From contig CM074138.1 in assembly GCA_037178625.1 (NCBI GenBank), positions 1,984,001 to 2,048,000 on the forward strand: a stretch of DNA of 64,000 bases, in the 5' to 3' direction. Of this stretch, positions 21,969-34,700 are shown in pieces (the stretch's first letter is position 1; each line of letters starts with the position of its first letter). This DNA comes from Skeletonema tropicum (taxonomy: Eukaryota > Bacillariophyta > Thalassiosirophyceae > Thalassiosirales > Thalassiosiraceae). A program made the translations under genes and the position numbers. The notes beneath the pieces were generated by a model that searched no databases, was not told the DNA's origin, and saw only the letters and a list, made by a program, of their open reading frames with translations.

Positions 21969-22730
21969 CTACGGTGACACTTCCACTTTGGGACGTTTTG
22001 CAGCTGATTCACTCTCTTCCACATCATCATTATTTTGACTATTGACATCTCTCTTTTGTTGTTGCTGCTGCTGTGACGTCCACTCTCCCCGGAATACGTC
22101 TCCATTTGGGAACGTTATTGTTCCCTTCCCATGACGCTTATCATTCCTCCATTGACCATCATACACTTCATTATTGGCATAGGTCATTTTGCCCTGGCCA
22201 TGTCTATTGCCGTCGACCCATTCTCCTTCGTAGACATTGCCATTGGCGTAGTTCATGACTCCCTTTCCATGCGGCTCGTCGGCATTCCAGCCTCCTTTGT
22301 AGAGAATGGTTCCGTTTGGCAAGTAGGCAGTGCCCTCACCATGTCGTTTGCCATCATTCACAGTTCCGTCATACTCGATGCTTCCATCAGGAAGTTTAAA
22401 TATTCCTCTACCGTGCATTTCTCCTTTTTTGAATTCCCCCTCATACACGTGGCCATCGGAATATATAAATTTCCCTTCACCATCCCTGCGGCCGTCTTTG
22501 AATTGTCCAATGTATTTGCCGAGACCGGGAACCACGAAAGTTCCCTTCCCATGCATCAGGCCCTTATCGAATTCACCAACGTAAATTGAATCATTGTCGG
22601 CCTCATTACTGGGGAATGTCATTTTTCCATGTCCCTGAGGCTCGCCGTTGGCAAAGTCGCCCTCGTAGGTGCGCCCGTCACCATAAGTGAGTTTTACCGT
22701 GCCATGATATCTGTCAGAGTTGTCCGTCAT
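21969..22730 (-). CDS. MORN-repeat protein
   Basis: The 253-residue product carries about eight consecutive MORN repeats from residue 8 to 212. The recurring core is Y-x-G-x-(W/F)-x-x-G-x-x-H-G-x-G, for example YEGEWVDGNRHGQGKMTYAN and YDGQWRNDKRHGKGTITFPN. MORN arrays form elongated beta-hairpin stacks that act as scaffolds or bind lipid and partner proteins. A seven-residue Gln run follows (about 217), then an acidic segment and KRPKVE, which resembles a short basic nuclear signal. There is no kinase or other catalytic domain, so the specific role is unknown. It is divergently arranged with the Ctf4-like gene, whose start lies 232 bases away, so the two may share a promoter region. Confidence 0.9.
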   Translation of the reverse strand: MTDNSDRYHGTVKLTYGDGRTYEGDFANGEPQGHGKMTFPSNEADNDSIYVGEFDKGLMHGKGTFVVPGLGKYIGQFKDGRRDGEGKFIYSDGHVYEGEFKKGEMHGRGIFKLPDGSIEYDGTVNDGKRHGEGTAYLPNGTILYKGGWNADEPHGKGVMNYANGNVYEGEWVDGNRHGQGKMTYANNEVYDGQWRNDKRHGKGTITFPNGDVFRGEWTSQQQQQQKRDVNSQNNDDVEESESAAKRPKVEVSP

Positions 22731-22962
22731 TGTTGTTCAGTTTAGCACTACTGCTGTACTCCTGCTTTTCCTACTACTGCCTCCAACAGTCACCTCCCTC
22801 CATTCAAATGCAAGCAAAGCTTTTGTTGTGTGTTGTGTCACTTCAAGATCCTCTAGTCCCATCTAAGTAGAGTTGCTCGCGCCATACTTTCGCCAGTAGT
22901 ATCCTACATAGGAATACGTAAACTGAGGCACTCCCAATTAGCAATCCACATCGACCTGCACC

Positions 22963-25900
22963 ATGCCATGTCAAAAATTCATCACACCGCTCTCTCATGA
23001 ACATGATACATGTCAGTGTCAGTCAATAAGTAGCAACAAAACAACAATGACAACCAGCAGCGCACGACCAAGGCACCACAGCTACAGCTACAGCCTTCCC
23101 AACTACGATGCCACCGGTGAACTACCCCTTCATCTTGTTGCCCTTCCTCCCCTTCCCGCCACCACCACCAATGACGAGGATGCATCCAAAAAAGAAGATG
23201 GTACACCTCACGCTCACGCTCATGTAGACATGTTGGCCTATGGTGGAAACGATGGACATATTTATTTGCTTCCCAATTATATAAGTAATGATAGCAATAG
23301 CAGTGAATCATCCTCTGCCAACAGTCACAATAATGGCGCCAACAACAACCATACTAAAATGATGTGTCCAGCATCAGCATATTATCCAAGCTCCCCAATC
23401 CTACTAACCACCTACGATGATATTCCCCGCACCATCGCCATCTCACCCGATGGGCTTCGTTTGGCAATTGGATTTGATGGTGGTGAGACTCGCATCTTTT
23501 CCTATGATGACTGCTGTCTTGTTGTTGGTAGTGCGAGTGGTGATGATAGTGACGAGGCTGGGATATCATCATCATCGGGGAATGTTCATGTGGACAAGTT
23601 GGGAGTGAGGCATCATCCGTTTGTGGATGTGAGGGTGGTGGATCGAGCTATCGATCGGTGTATGAGTGGTGGTGGTGAAGTTGGTGAAGATGATGGTGAT
23701 GAAGATGACAACGGAGGATTCTTCACCCAATCCCAACAAGACGACGACACAACATCATCCACCTCTGTCAAAATATTTGACGGGCCCCGATCCGAATTGG
23801 CAGTACGTCACCTCTCATTCGATCCACGGTCCACCGCAAACGCGTATTATCTTGCCATTGGGAGTGAGAGTGCCGATGCCCCATTGAGAGTGGTGAATGT
23901 GAAGAGTGAGGAGACGGTGGGGGAGAAGGTTTGGTTGGAGGAGGAGGGGGAGGATGTTTGTGGTGGTGGTGGGATTAGGAGTTTGACTTATTCCAACACC
24001 TCCACCACCAACAACAACTCCAGCAATGACAAGCTGTGGTTGACCACACTAGGAACCAACGGCAAACTTAACGTATTTGATGTCTCCTCTCCCCTCACCC
24101 TCCCCGAAAGTTGGGATCATGTCCATTCCGATTTTATGCAATGTGTCAAGCCCGATGCAGGGAGTTTGGGGAGTGATGTTGCCGATAAGGCTTGTCATGT
24201 GGTGTGGGGACATTTGCAAGTGTCTGGAACATCAAGTGGAGGAGCAACGAAGGAGAGTGGGGTGGTAATGTTGCCTGGAAAGACCAATATTCAAGTTCGT
24301 GCCGTTCCATTTGAAGGTAGTGGTGAGGAATATGTGGAGGGGTTTAAGAAGCAGCAGTTTGTGATGGATTTGGACGGGGGGCATAAGGATACGATTGTCA
24401 CGATGGCATTTGATCCAAATGGGAGTAGTGATTCGTCGAGGAGGGTTGTTACGGCGGCGAGGGATGGACGACTTTTACTGTGGGAATTGACGTGTGAAGA
24501 ACAAGAAGGAGATTCCAAATCAACAGTAGTGGTTGGAGGAACCTTGGTGAAGGAATTGTCCATGGTGCGTGGCACTGTGGCGGAACAGGGTATTCCGGTG
24601 ATCACATCGATTGTTTGGATTGGAGATGTGTTGTATGTGGCTCATGAGGATGGAGAGATTTCGGTTGTTTCTGTGAGTGAGGAGGATGTATTGGCGGTGG
24701 AGAAAGAGGTGGAGGCAACTTCAGATGACATCAACGATGTTGAGGCGATTGATGACTTAGGGGAGGAGTCCTCCAATGTAAAGGTGCATAGCCGCGTTTT
24801 GGAAGATGATGAGGATGACGAAGATGACGAGCCGGCAGAACAGGGCAAGAGTGGTGCTTCCAAGTTCATTGATGATGAAGCTGATGCCGAAGACGACGAT
24901 GGTGATGTTACCACCTCCATGAACGTTGAGAAGGATACTGCCGGTCTAAATGGTGATGAACATGACGATGACAAGACGCAGCCCGTTGCTGAAGATGACG
25001 ATGACAATTTTGACTTTGAGAATCACGATGATCCTTTGGATGTGGGTGACGTTCCTACCTCAACCAACTACTCCTTCCCTCCACTCCAGCCTGCATTTGC
25101 ACCCTCATCTACTCCCATTGGAGACTCTCGTCGTATCCTATGTTGGAATCACATGGGCGTCTTGACCCTTCGTCCCGATGTTGAGATTGATGGGAACAAT
25201 CTTGTCGATATTAGCTTCCATGACAATGCTGGTTTGGTCGGTGGACGTCGTCCCATCACCTTTACGGATAATGTTGGATTCATCCTTGGTACATTGGGTG
25301 ACGAAGGTGGACTATTCGCTTCTGATCTTATGGAAGAAGAGGATGACGATGAATTTGACGAGGATGGACTCACCGCTGGTTTGTCAGAAGCGACTCGAAA
25401 GGCTGTCAAGCGTTCTCAAAAGAAATTGAATGGTAATGATAGTGCCAAGGGATCCTCTGTCTACTTTCATAGGTTTGATACCTTTGGGAAGACTAGCGAT
25501 AAGGATTGGGTGTATGCTTTGCCAGATGGCGAGCGTGTGCTCGGCTGTGCTTCTGGTAGTGGCTGGTGTGGTGTGATGACAAGGTATGTCTTTATCCCGT
25601 ATCCCGTTTCACATTACTTTTGATTGCCAACATGTGTATGAGTGTACTCATGAACAACAAACGCACATATATCTCTTTTTCGTCTATTCCAGCCGTCGCC
25701 TTCTTCGTCTATTCACTGTCGGCGGTATCCAAGGGCCCATCATTTGGCTCCCTGGTGAACCTGTCACTATTGTTGGCCGCGATCGCTTTATGGCGGTCAT
25801 CTATCACCGCTCTATGAGTCCTATGCAAGATGGAACGCAACTCCTCGGATACTCCATCATTGATGGCGTCAATGGAACAACAATTGCCACTGGGGATTTA

Positions 25901-26920
25901 TCCGCATTGAGCCCTGGAGCTTCATTGACGTGGGCCGGTTTCACGGAGTCGTGTGCTCTAACTGTGATGGATAGCGATGGGATGTTGTCATTGCTTGCTC
26001 GTCCCAACAATGAACTGAGCTCGATTGGAAATTGGGTTCCCTTCCTTGATACAGTGGGGCTAAAGAAGTCATTCAGTGATAACTTTTGGCCCGTGGAGGT
26101 GAATGGAGGCCGACTTGTATGCGTGCTTCTTCGTGGTGGAAAACAACATCCTGATGCATCTAGGAGGCCAGTGACGACGACTTTGAAGTTGCGAATGCCC
26201 ATGGCCACCTGCCTGTCAATGAAAAGTGGCGTCGAAGAAGAAGCTTCTGTCCGCGCAAATATTGCTCTTGACCAACGCAAACTTTACGACGATGTTCTTG
26301 TGTCTGAGGGCAAGATGGACGCCGAAGACATCGAGGAAGAGTACGATATGATGTGTCGTCAAGTCGACAAAATTACACTCAAGTTGTTCAACACCTTTGT
26401 TACTGCTAGGAAAGTTGAGCGTGCATTGGATTTGGCGAACAGGTTCCACATTGAGAAGACTTTCGACATTGCGGTTATGGCCGCTGATCGCATGAATCTC
26501 GGTAGACTTTGCGAAAAGCTTGAGGAGATAAAGAACCAGAAATTTCCTCCTCTCGACGACGACTTTGGTGATGAAGGCAGCTACGATTCAGGCATGGATG
26601 AAAGAAGGAGTGACAGCTTCGATGATGAGCCCAAGATTACTTCTCGTCAACAACTTGCGGAGATGCAAAGGATTAGTCCTGACACTTTGCACACTCCGCA
26701 GAAGGGCCGTTCTGGACACTCCACTGACGAAGAAAGTCCTCCCGCAGAGTCCTTGAAAAGAAAGGTTGATGATGATATTGTCAACAAGTCTAAGAAAAGG
26801 CGTGCGAATCCTTTTGCTAAGAAGCGTTTGGAATCTCCTGCAAAGGGGATGATGAAGTTTGCCTCGCCTTCGAGGCCAACATTGTCAAAGGCGAGATCAC
26901 GTCCAAATGCGCGTCGTTAA
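22963..26920 (+). CDS. Ctf4/AND-1 (WDHD1-like) replisome adaptor
   Basis: Ctf4-type proteins are trimeric hubs that link the CMG helicase to DNA polymerase alpha. Exon 1 is 22963-25583, the intron 25584-25692 (GTATGT...TTCCAG, 109 nt), and exon 2 25693-26920. The splice yields VMTSRRLLRLFTVGG, a sequence continuous with the SepB propeller. N-terminal WD-type strands (about residues 85-580) contain long low-complexity loops. An acidic linker (about 610-700) follows. The SepB domain (about 725-1080) includes RRILCWNHMGVLTL, FTDNVGFILGTLGDEGGLFA and LPGEPVTIVG, then a helical segment. The tail is basic, with KKRRANPFAKKRLESPAKG. I see no HMG box, which the animal proteins carry. An in-frame ATG at 23047 could be the true start, because the first 28 residues look unstructured. 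Confidence 0.85.
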
Positions 26921-27514
26921 GCCATCGCATTGTGAGTTGAATAATCTGCGAGGTGGACGCTAGTGTATGAGTTAAATGCAAACGATTAAGATTACATAAT
27001 AGATGTTTTGTGACAAACCTGGCACTCTACAAATACTCTTTGTCTGTCTACAAAGTAATTCAACAGTTGCAAATGAATTCGACTCCCCCCCTCCCCTCTC
27101 TAGCACCCACGCTACTCCTCGCTGACTCCATCTCTCTGAGCTTCTAATTCTCATGCTCAAGTTATCAATTCCTTCTTGGAGCCGTACGTTCTCTCTCGTT
27201 GCTCCAAATTCATCTTGTGTTCTTCTTCAATCTTAGCAATCTTATTGTCACACGCCGCAGCCATGCTGTATACATGGGGGTTAAAGACTGTAAAGAAGCG
27301 GAGAATGGATGTATCAAGCTACAATAGGTTTTTCAATGTAACAAGCGCTGATTATCTTATATCCAACTCGAATTGGAAGCGCTGCATTGATGTATCAAGT
27401 TGTACTCAGCCTTTATCTCAATCGTCAAAATTGGATAAAGGTAAATAAATTGGGCTCATTCATGTAAGCTACTCCTCCCCCTCAAACTCCCTCGCGCTCG
27501 ATTCTACAATCTCG
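26921..27514. other. Spacer with a remnant of an LRR-gene tail
   Basis: Nothing intact is present. The minus strand of 27170-27265 resembles the coiled-coil tail of the neighbouring LRR pseudogene. Bases 27035-27083 resemble 31588-31639 at the far side of the ankyrin gene. Confidence 0.5.
27170..27265 (-). pseudogene. Remnant of an LRR-gene C-terminal coiled coil
   Basis: The minus strand reads AAACDNKIAKIEEEHKMNLE, then QRERTYGSKKEL. This parallels SAACDEKTAMIEKNKRKLRW in the pseudogene at 27515-29149, and the DNA string GTCACACGCCGCAG is shared by both. It looks like the end of a second, mostly deleted copy. Confidence 0.55.
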
Positions 27515-29149
27515 CTAGGACAGTCTCAAGACTTCCTCGATCTTCTCAATTTTGCGTTCAAGTCGAGCAATCTTTGCTCTATGCTGGTCATTCTCCCAAC
27601 GTAACTTTCTTTTGTTCTTCTCAATCATAGCAGTCTTTTCGTCACACGCCGCAGACAACTCCAACCCATTACGACTTTGCATTACTTTCTCTGACGCCCC
27701 GCGAATAAATTCATACATCGCTGAAAGCACCCTACTCTCAAATACTTTGTCCGATTCTTCTAAAACGCGACTCTCCACCAACGCCCCCCCCTCCAAATCC
27801 GACGGGTCAGGAAGCTGAACGTTCAATGTTGTACAAGTCTTTGCCTGCTCAAACCAAGTGAGTGCCAATGGAAGAAACTTCAAGCCCCATTGCAAGAATC
27901 GCTGCATATCGAGGTGGCGGTGCTTCCTGAGGATTTTGCATCTAGAGGATCTCGTTCAGTCGGAGGTAGAGGGCAATATCTTCAGGATAGAAGTCGTCTA
28001 TCCCGTGCAGTTCATCCATAATTGTGTGGATAGTGTGATTAGAAAGGTAAGTGCTGTTGACGCTGGAAGTATTACATAGTGCTTTGGAGAAGGCAAGCCA
28101 CTGTGCCGGAGATACTAATGAGTTCGCATCACCCAAACGCAAGCTTCTCATGGATGTATTGCGCGCTAGCCCACGAGCCAAGGCTTTCATCCCATCTTCT
28201 CCAATTGCACTTGAAACATAGCATAGATCAAGAATCTCAACTCGGCAGCTTTCGGACTGCAATGAGTTTGACAAGCAACTCAATCCTGTAGCTGTGATTG
28301 ATTGATTTTCTTGAAGGTTGAGTTCTCTGCAATTAATTGCTGACCCTTGTGTGAAGGCTTGCAGCCCTTGATCATTGATTTGGCAATCATTGATATTGAG
28401 CTGCTGCAAGGTCATGGGAAGGCTCTGTAACCATTCAGATAGCGAGCTCAGCCCTTCCGCTGCCAAGGAAAAGTCATTCCCATCCAGACTTAATGTCTTG
28501 AGACTGGTACTATTGGCCAGCCCTGATACTACAGACAACAATCCATCATTGCCGATGGAAGTACTTGGCAGGTCCAAATCTTCCAAGGTTGCAGCGATAC
28601 TTTTCAAGCCGTTTGCGATTGTAGCGGCTGCATCATCATTCGTGCCGTTTCCCCACAGCGTAAGTTTCCGCAATTGACAAACTCCCGATTCAAGCAGAGT
28701 TCCAAGCGCAGAACGGCTATTAAGACCAAGATTATCGGAACAATAGATCTTCAGTCTCTCTAACTGAGAATAATTGCTTACTGCTCTTAGAATCGCGGCA
28801 TGTGAATGATCGTTCAAAGATTCGATGGAAATATCTATTTCCCGAATAGATTTATTTCTTGCGATACCTTTCACAAAAGCATCCATTCGTTCCTCCACCC
28901 CTGCTCCATCGGGAATGCCGTGAATACGAAGGAGCTCTAAATGCTGACTGTTGCCGATGAAGTAGCCCAGCCAACCCAAATCATCGGCCTCACTGATCGA
29001 TTGCGTGCCACAAGTAATCTTGTTAGTTTGTCATCGCCGTCACGAAACTGCTGAAGAATCTTAGCATTGCCCGCCGAGGAAGAAATATCCTCCAGATTGA
29101 CACGAGCCGAATTCACCTCATAATAATTATAATCGTATTGAAAATCCAT
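27515..29149 (-). pseudogene. Leucine-rich-repeat protein with two frame breaks
   Basis: Three consecutive minus-strand frames form one protein. An N-terminal stretch (MDFQYDYNYY..., to about 28990) ends at LLVARNRSV. The long middle part (28979-27942) starts at DDLGWLGYFIGNSQHLELL and carries six or more ribonuclease-inhibitor-like LRRs (for example LEDLDLPSTSIGNDGLLSVV and CRELNLQENQSITATGLSCL). The last part (from about 27935) reads KILRKHRHLDMQRFLQWGLK, then a coiled coil rich in Lys and Glu. I remember both junction motifs as continuous in diatom LRR proteins, so one-base frame changes near 28990 and 27940 are the simplest reading. No splice sites explain them. The gene could be dead or the sequence could contain errors. 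Confidence 0.7.
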
Positions 29150-29690
29150 GGTTGACAGCCTGTGAAGGGAAGTGGTGAGAGCGGCCGAAAGAAGTTGTCA
29201 ACATTATGCCGAAAGATACATTCATATTGATCACATCATATAATAATATTATCATCAATACACACACAACACGGGCACGCAGCAGCAAGCAAAATAATGC
29301 ACCGTGATAGTTCCTTACAATAATGATGCACTCACCGTCACTGATTGCATAATAGAGCAGCTCCCGTGTTAGAAGTGAGAGGCAAACGATAAAGATTGAT
29401 CGAGTGCAACAAGAAGTAAAAGTGAATGGGCGAGGGGGAGTGGGTTTCGGTTTCGGGCAAGATTTGCTTTGGATTTGGTCAAGCCCTCTTTTGGGCCCTC
29501 TTTTCATTCCTCTTTTGCAGGCATTCACGGTTAAACGATTAATAAATATTAGAGCGTAAGCCCTCTAAGCCCCCTTTCAGCGTTCCCTCTGCTCGCTCTC
29601 CAAGAGTCAAAACAGCAGCGCGTTATTAGCAGTTAGCAGACCTGTTGCCTGTTACATTGTTACAATACCATTGCTTGCGACAATCCCAAG
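29150..29690. other. Intergenic region
   Basis: This is the divergent spacer between the LRR pseudogene and the ankyrin gene. No coding frame or clear motif is seen. Confidence 0.5.
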
Positions 29691-31274
29691 ATGAGCGAGA
29701 GCGGCAATAATGACAGAGAATCAGCTGCAGTCTTGTCTGGAGCGTTGTCGAATGAATTGGATACTTATTGTTCATCAGACTTGCTGTCAGAAGAAGGCCT
29801 GCGCGAATTATTGGAGCGACATGTATTGACATCCAATGATGACAACGTCATCATTAACAACAATTATCGATTCTTCCGTGCTGCCTGCAAAAATGAAAGA
29901 GTGGACGAGGGAATAATTCGATGCCTCCTCGAATATTTCCCTGCGGCTGGTGGAGCAAATATAGCAATGGGCGGGGGACGCCGGACGCCGCTCCACATTG
30001 CATGCTTATACAACACGACACGGGGGATAATCCAGCTCCTAATTGATGCAGCTCCCGCCTCTCTTCGCATCGTAAACGAAATGGGTCGGATGCCTCTCCA
30101 TCTTTTATGCCTGAACAATGAATTGGTGGAAACAGAAGCAGTTGATATTTTGAAGCTGCTTATAGAGAAGCACCCCGGAGCAGTTCGGCATGCTGATAAT
30201 GAAGGCTCTCTGCCAATTCACATCGCGCTATGGGGGGCAAAATCTAATGAGTTTTGCCGTCTGCTGATCGACACTTTTCCTGGATCTAAGCGTATAGCCA
30301 ATGCTCAAGATGTACTTCCTCTCCATTATGCATGTTGTTACAACACCGTTGACATGGTAGACTACTTGTACAAACTCTACCCCGATCCCATCCATCAGCT
30401 TTCAACGGATGGATATTATCCGATTCACGACGTCATTGATGGCCTATTCGTCAGGGACAACCCATCAGCTGCTATAGAAATTGTGCGCTTCCTTCTGGAT
30501 TGCGATACTCATGTGAAGCTGCAGAAGCGTAGAGGAAAGTCTCTATTTCAGTTTGCTTGCCAGGCATTTGACGATTCAGACATTGAGACGGGTATTGAAC
30601 TCATCAAGGCAATTTACGATGCACACCCAGAAGCGATCGAAGACAACAGAATTGGGCCCAATATCCATCACTATCACCAACAAGTGCAAGCATTCATCAA
30701 CAGCGAGACAGTCTACGCTCGTCAAGCCAAAGACCACCGTTTCATTACAACACCTGATGACAATGGACGACTCCCACTGCACAGAGCACTTCAGAACAAT
30801 GTCAGGCTTGGTTCAATCAAGCTGTTGGTGAAAGGCAACCCTTCTGCAATAAGAAGTTTTGACAACAGTGGCGTATTGCCTTTGCACATGGCATGTCGAC
30901 ATCATGAATCCACTAGCGTTGTGAAGTACCTGGTTGGACTTGACACATCGACTCTCGCAGCTGTGGATAACGTGGGAAACACCGCCCTTCATTATGCTTG
31001 CCGAGGTGCTAGACATGAAATCATCGCAATGCTTCTGGAAACATATGATGCTGTATCAGTATCTAGAAGAAATGCCCACAAGAAGCTTCCCATCGATCTT
31101 CTTTGGGAAAGTGATGAAGTGGAAGATAGGGAAAGCATCGAATACACAGCGAGCATCTTTCGTCTTCTGACGGCATACCCCGAAACTGTGATGAGCTGCG
31201 GTGCAAAACAACAAGCCAACACGGCTGGCTGTTCGTCTCAAAATGAAAAGAAGAGAAAGTTGGGTTCAGTGTGA
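29691..31274 (+). CDS. Ankyrin-repeat protein
   Basis: The intact single-exon product has 527 residues. After a 60-residue N-terminus, ankyrin repeats run from about residue 60 to 500. Examples are TPLHIACLYNTTRGIIQLLI, GSLPIHIALWGAKSNEFCRL, LPLHYACCYNTVDMVDYLYK, GRLPLHRALQNNVRLGSIKL, LPLHMACRHHESTSVVKYLV and TALHYACRGARHEIIAMLLE. Several repeats carry the PGA or PSAIR spacing that I associate with large ankyrin families in diatoms. There is no membrane segment or catalytic domain, and the C-terminus ends in a basic KKRKLGSV. It is probably a protein-binding scaffold with unknown partner. Confidence 0.9.
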   Translation: MSESGNNDRESAAVLSGALSNELDTYCSSDLLSEEGLRELLERHVLTSNDDNVIINNNYRFFRAACKNERVDEGIIRCLLEYFPAAGGANIAMGGGRRTPLHIACLYNTTRGIIQLLIDAAPASLRIVNEMGRMPLHLLCLNNELVETEAVDILKLLIEKHPGAVRHADNEGSLPIHIALWGAKSNEFCRLLIDTFPGSKRIANAQDVLPLHYACCYNTVDMVDYLYKLYPDPIHQLSTDGYYPIHDVIDGLFVRDNPSAAIEIVRFLLDCDTHVKLQKRRGKSLFQFACQAFDDSDIETGIELIKAIYDAHPEAIEDNRIGPNIHHYHQQVQAFINSETVYARQAKDHRFITTPDDNGRLPLHRALQNNVRLGSIKLLVKGNPSAIRSFDNSGVLPLHMACRHHESTSVVKYLVGLDTSTLAAVDNVGNTALHYACRGARHEIIAMLLETYDAVSVSRRNAHKKLPIDLLWESDEVEDRESIEYTASIFRLLTAYPETVMSCGAKQQANTAGCSSQNEKKRKLGSV

Positions 31275-31785
31275 ATTGGAATCTTTGCAAATTAGTAGAT
31301 TCATTGGTATTTCTTGCTGAAAATGAAAACAAGCGAAAGTCGCTCTATCCATCTTCGTTGCATCCACAGTCCATAATAAGTATGTAGTAAGCTTGCATCA
31401 TTATCACTTCATAATGAGCTGACATCATTACCTACCTTCCTATTCATATGCTTCATCCCATCGCAATACTCTAACCTAATCCATTCCATCATCTTGTTCC
31501 ATCTATCCTACTCCAACCACCAATCAAATAATAATCTACGAAAGAGCCTTGGCATTCAGCTCATCCAAAAGTTTAAAGACTTCAAAGACTCTTCGTTTGT
31601 CTACAAAGTAATTCTGCAGTTGCAATGAATGAATTCGATCGGCAGAACAAGCTGGCAGTGGTTCGATTCTAAAAAGTCATTGACGGAGTTACTACAAAGC
31701 AATGGAGGCAATCTCTTATCACGCCTTTGTCAAGTCGACCATAAATAACTACTCCTAAATCATTATTGCTATCTCGTATCTCTGT
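31275..31785. other. Spacer between convergent genes
   Basis: The spacer is AT-rich. It holds a 50-base segment (31588-31639) resembling 27035-27083. No gene is seen. Confidence 0.5.
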
Positions 31786-34700
31786 TCATCTAGAAGGTTG
31801 AGCTCTTTGCCTGATTGAGCCGATGCCCCTAACGGTAGGAAGGGCACCCTGTCTAAAACGAGCAGGCGCTTGTTTCTTATGTCTCTGCACAAGGGGGGTA
31901 ATCTCAACTGTATCTTCTTCCTTTGTGAGAGAGTAACCGAGTCTTTCCAAGAGGTACGGTGTGGCCCCACCAAGCACAAATACGGTAAATATTACAGATG
32001 CGGATGTCATTGATTTCAACTCTGGTTTGAACCTTGATCCTTGCCCTGTAGTGGTATCAAACATGGGTATGTGCTCAACTAAAGCAAATGACATGGCTCC
32101 ACGGAGTCCGGCAAAGATGAGGACTAGTTGCATGCGACGGTCGACGTGGACTCCTTCACTGATTTCCCCTCGGGGTGAGTTTGTACGATGTTTATGTCCC
32201 CTCATTCGATTGAATATATTGATCACATGGCTCAACGTCGGAATCATAATGACACGTCCCATGACAGTAGCAACTATCGAAATGACGGCGAGGTATGCAC
32301 TCCAGTGATATCGGGAGCTGAACAGAAACAGACCCAAATAAGCAAATATTGCTGTCTCCATTAGTGTCGCGAAGATCTCGATAACGAAGTGAACATGGTT
32401 GTTTGCCATTTCCGAGAGGTGGCCTTCGTAATTGAAAAAGCTGCGGCAGTGTCCTCTATTGTTATTTCTTGCTCTGTTGCTGCCGTTACTTGTTCCGTTG
32501 ACCAAGAAATCAATTTCATCGTCCACATGGACATGGTGGTTCCGCTTTTGTCCCACAACAAACAAGTCCATCACGAAACCATTCGCAACAATCGCCACGA
32601 TGCCAGACCACTCGACCATATCACAAATGTAATACGGAATGATTGCCCAGCAGAAAAACATGATGCACTCCACCAAAGGCGTTTGGCACCCATTCATTGT
32701 GGCAAAGTAAATTGTAGCGAAAGCACCTGATAATATACCCACCGAAAGTGAACCACAAGCAACCACAACGAAGTGCATGATTGCATCAAAAATCACCTCG
32801 GAATCCACAACTAACGATTCATCAAGAAAGTGCACCAGCGTTTGGAACAAAACGATGGCAATCCCATCATTCAGAAGGGACTCTCCAAAGATTAAGACAT
32901 ATATAGCGTCAGAGTCAGTCATCCCCATGTTATTCAGCACACTAAGAACGGCAATGGGATCAATCGATGATATCAAAGCTCCAAATATAAGCGATTCTTT
33001 GATCGGGATCGTAGTGCAATTCAACATTGTTGATCCCTTGTGTAAAATTGCCGCCGTAAATGCAGTGCTGGCAAGCGTCCCGACAATGGCATAAATTGTG
33101 ATCGGTACCGCGTGCCGACGGAACGATTGCTTGTTGATTTTCACTGCCGCCTCAAATACAATTGGAGGTACCATAATTCTCAAGAACATGTCACCGTCAA
33201 AGGCAAATTGTACATGTGGCATGTGCGATAAAATGACGTACCCCAATACCCCGACTAAAATACAACCACCCGCCTCGGGAAGCCATCGTATATTCAAATA
33301 ACGAATAATGCTCTTGACCATCCCACAAACTGTAATTACGAATACCACCACCAACAGACGTCGATCGGAATAGTCTTCGACTCCAGTCGTCGTTGGATCA
33401 CAGTGCTCGTGGAATACACTGAGAATGGATGCACAGCATGTCCGTGCCTCGACACTTTTGGGATCATTCATGATATTCTTGACGGCGTCGGTGGCAGTTC
33501 GAATTGCTTCCGCAGATTCGGCGGCATCTTTTGCTGCTACAGCAGTGCCGTCATTTTTGGCTGCGGTCCCTTCATCGTTGGGTTGGACGATATTATTGCC
33601 GGCTTCGTCTTGTCCCATCATTGCATCCTGCACTTGCTGCTGCTGTGGCTGTTGCGGTTGCTGCTGATCCACCGATGTAACTTTATGCGGCTCTTCTGTG
33701 TTGGATTCCTGAAGCAGGAGTGCATCGTTGAGTGTTTCCTCCGAGACGTGTTTCTCCGCAGTCGGAATATTCAGAGATATCTTTGGAGGTGGCGTATCTT
33801 CCTTTTGTTGTTGCGGTTGCGGCGGCGGCTGCTGCCGCTGTGGTGCTGGTGGAACTCCCTCTATCGCTTCCGCCAAGTTAAGAGGCCTGTCTTCTTCAAT
33901 TCTCCTTTCTTCCTCTTTCAATGTTCTATGATCCACTCCAAACTCTCCAACCCACTTTTCTTCTTGCTCTTGCAACTTATCATCATCGCCGTCATTCCAG
34001 TTCCACCACCGCAAATGAGACTTTACATTCGATACAACATTCAATAACTCCCTCTGCAATGCTTCTGATACCAAATTTGAAACATCCGGCTTTCCTCTCT
34101 CCTGCAACCTCCTCCTCCTCCTCCTACCACGTTGTGCATATGAATTCCCCACAGCTGCTGCTGCTGCTCCACCACCACTACCACTACTACTCGAACTATG
34201 CTGCTGAACACTACAAGTCTTATCAAATGCCTTCCTCAACCCATCACATTCATCCTTCACATCTGTCGCATTGATCACAAAGGCTATTACCGAGGCACGA
34301 CATTCCAATGCCTCACTCGCCGGTAGTGATTTGGTGAATGTATCTAGCGCATCGGCATTTTGCGGTAGGTCATTGTCATTGACGTGTATGATGGGGAGGT
34401 TGTTGACGTCAGCTTCGGGGATGTAGAATTCATCATCATCTTCTTCTAGTGCATCATTGTTATTGTTGATTGTATTCTCCCCTCCACCTTGATTGCCAAT
34501 TGGAGCACTATTGTTCCCATTCCCAACATTATCATTATTAGCAGACACTCCACCACCACCCAAAACATTGTTACTACCAACAACAACCTTTTTTTGATTT
34601 TCTTTCCTCTGCCGTTCCTTCTTCCGTTGCCACCGTGCCGCCTCCTTCTGCTGCGCTTTATCCACCGCAGTATTATACGTAGGATGTTCATCCAAAAAGA

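Noticed and set aside
31640..31670. GGTTCGATTCT resembling a tRNA B box
   Set aside because: There is no matching A box or cloverleaf upstream.
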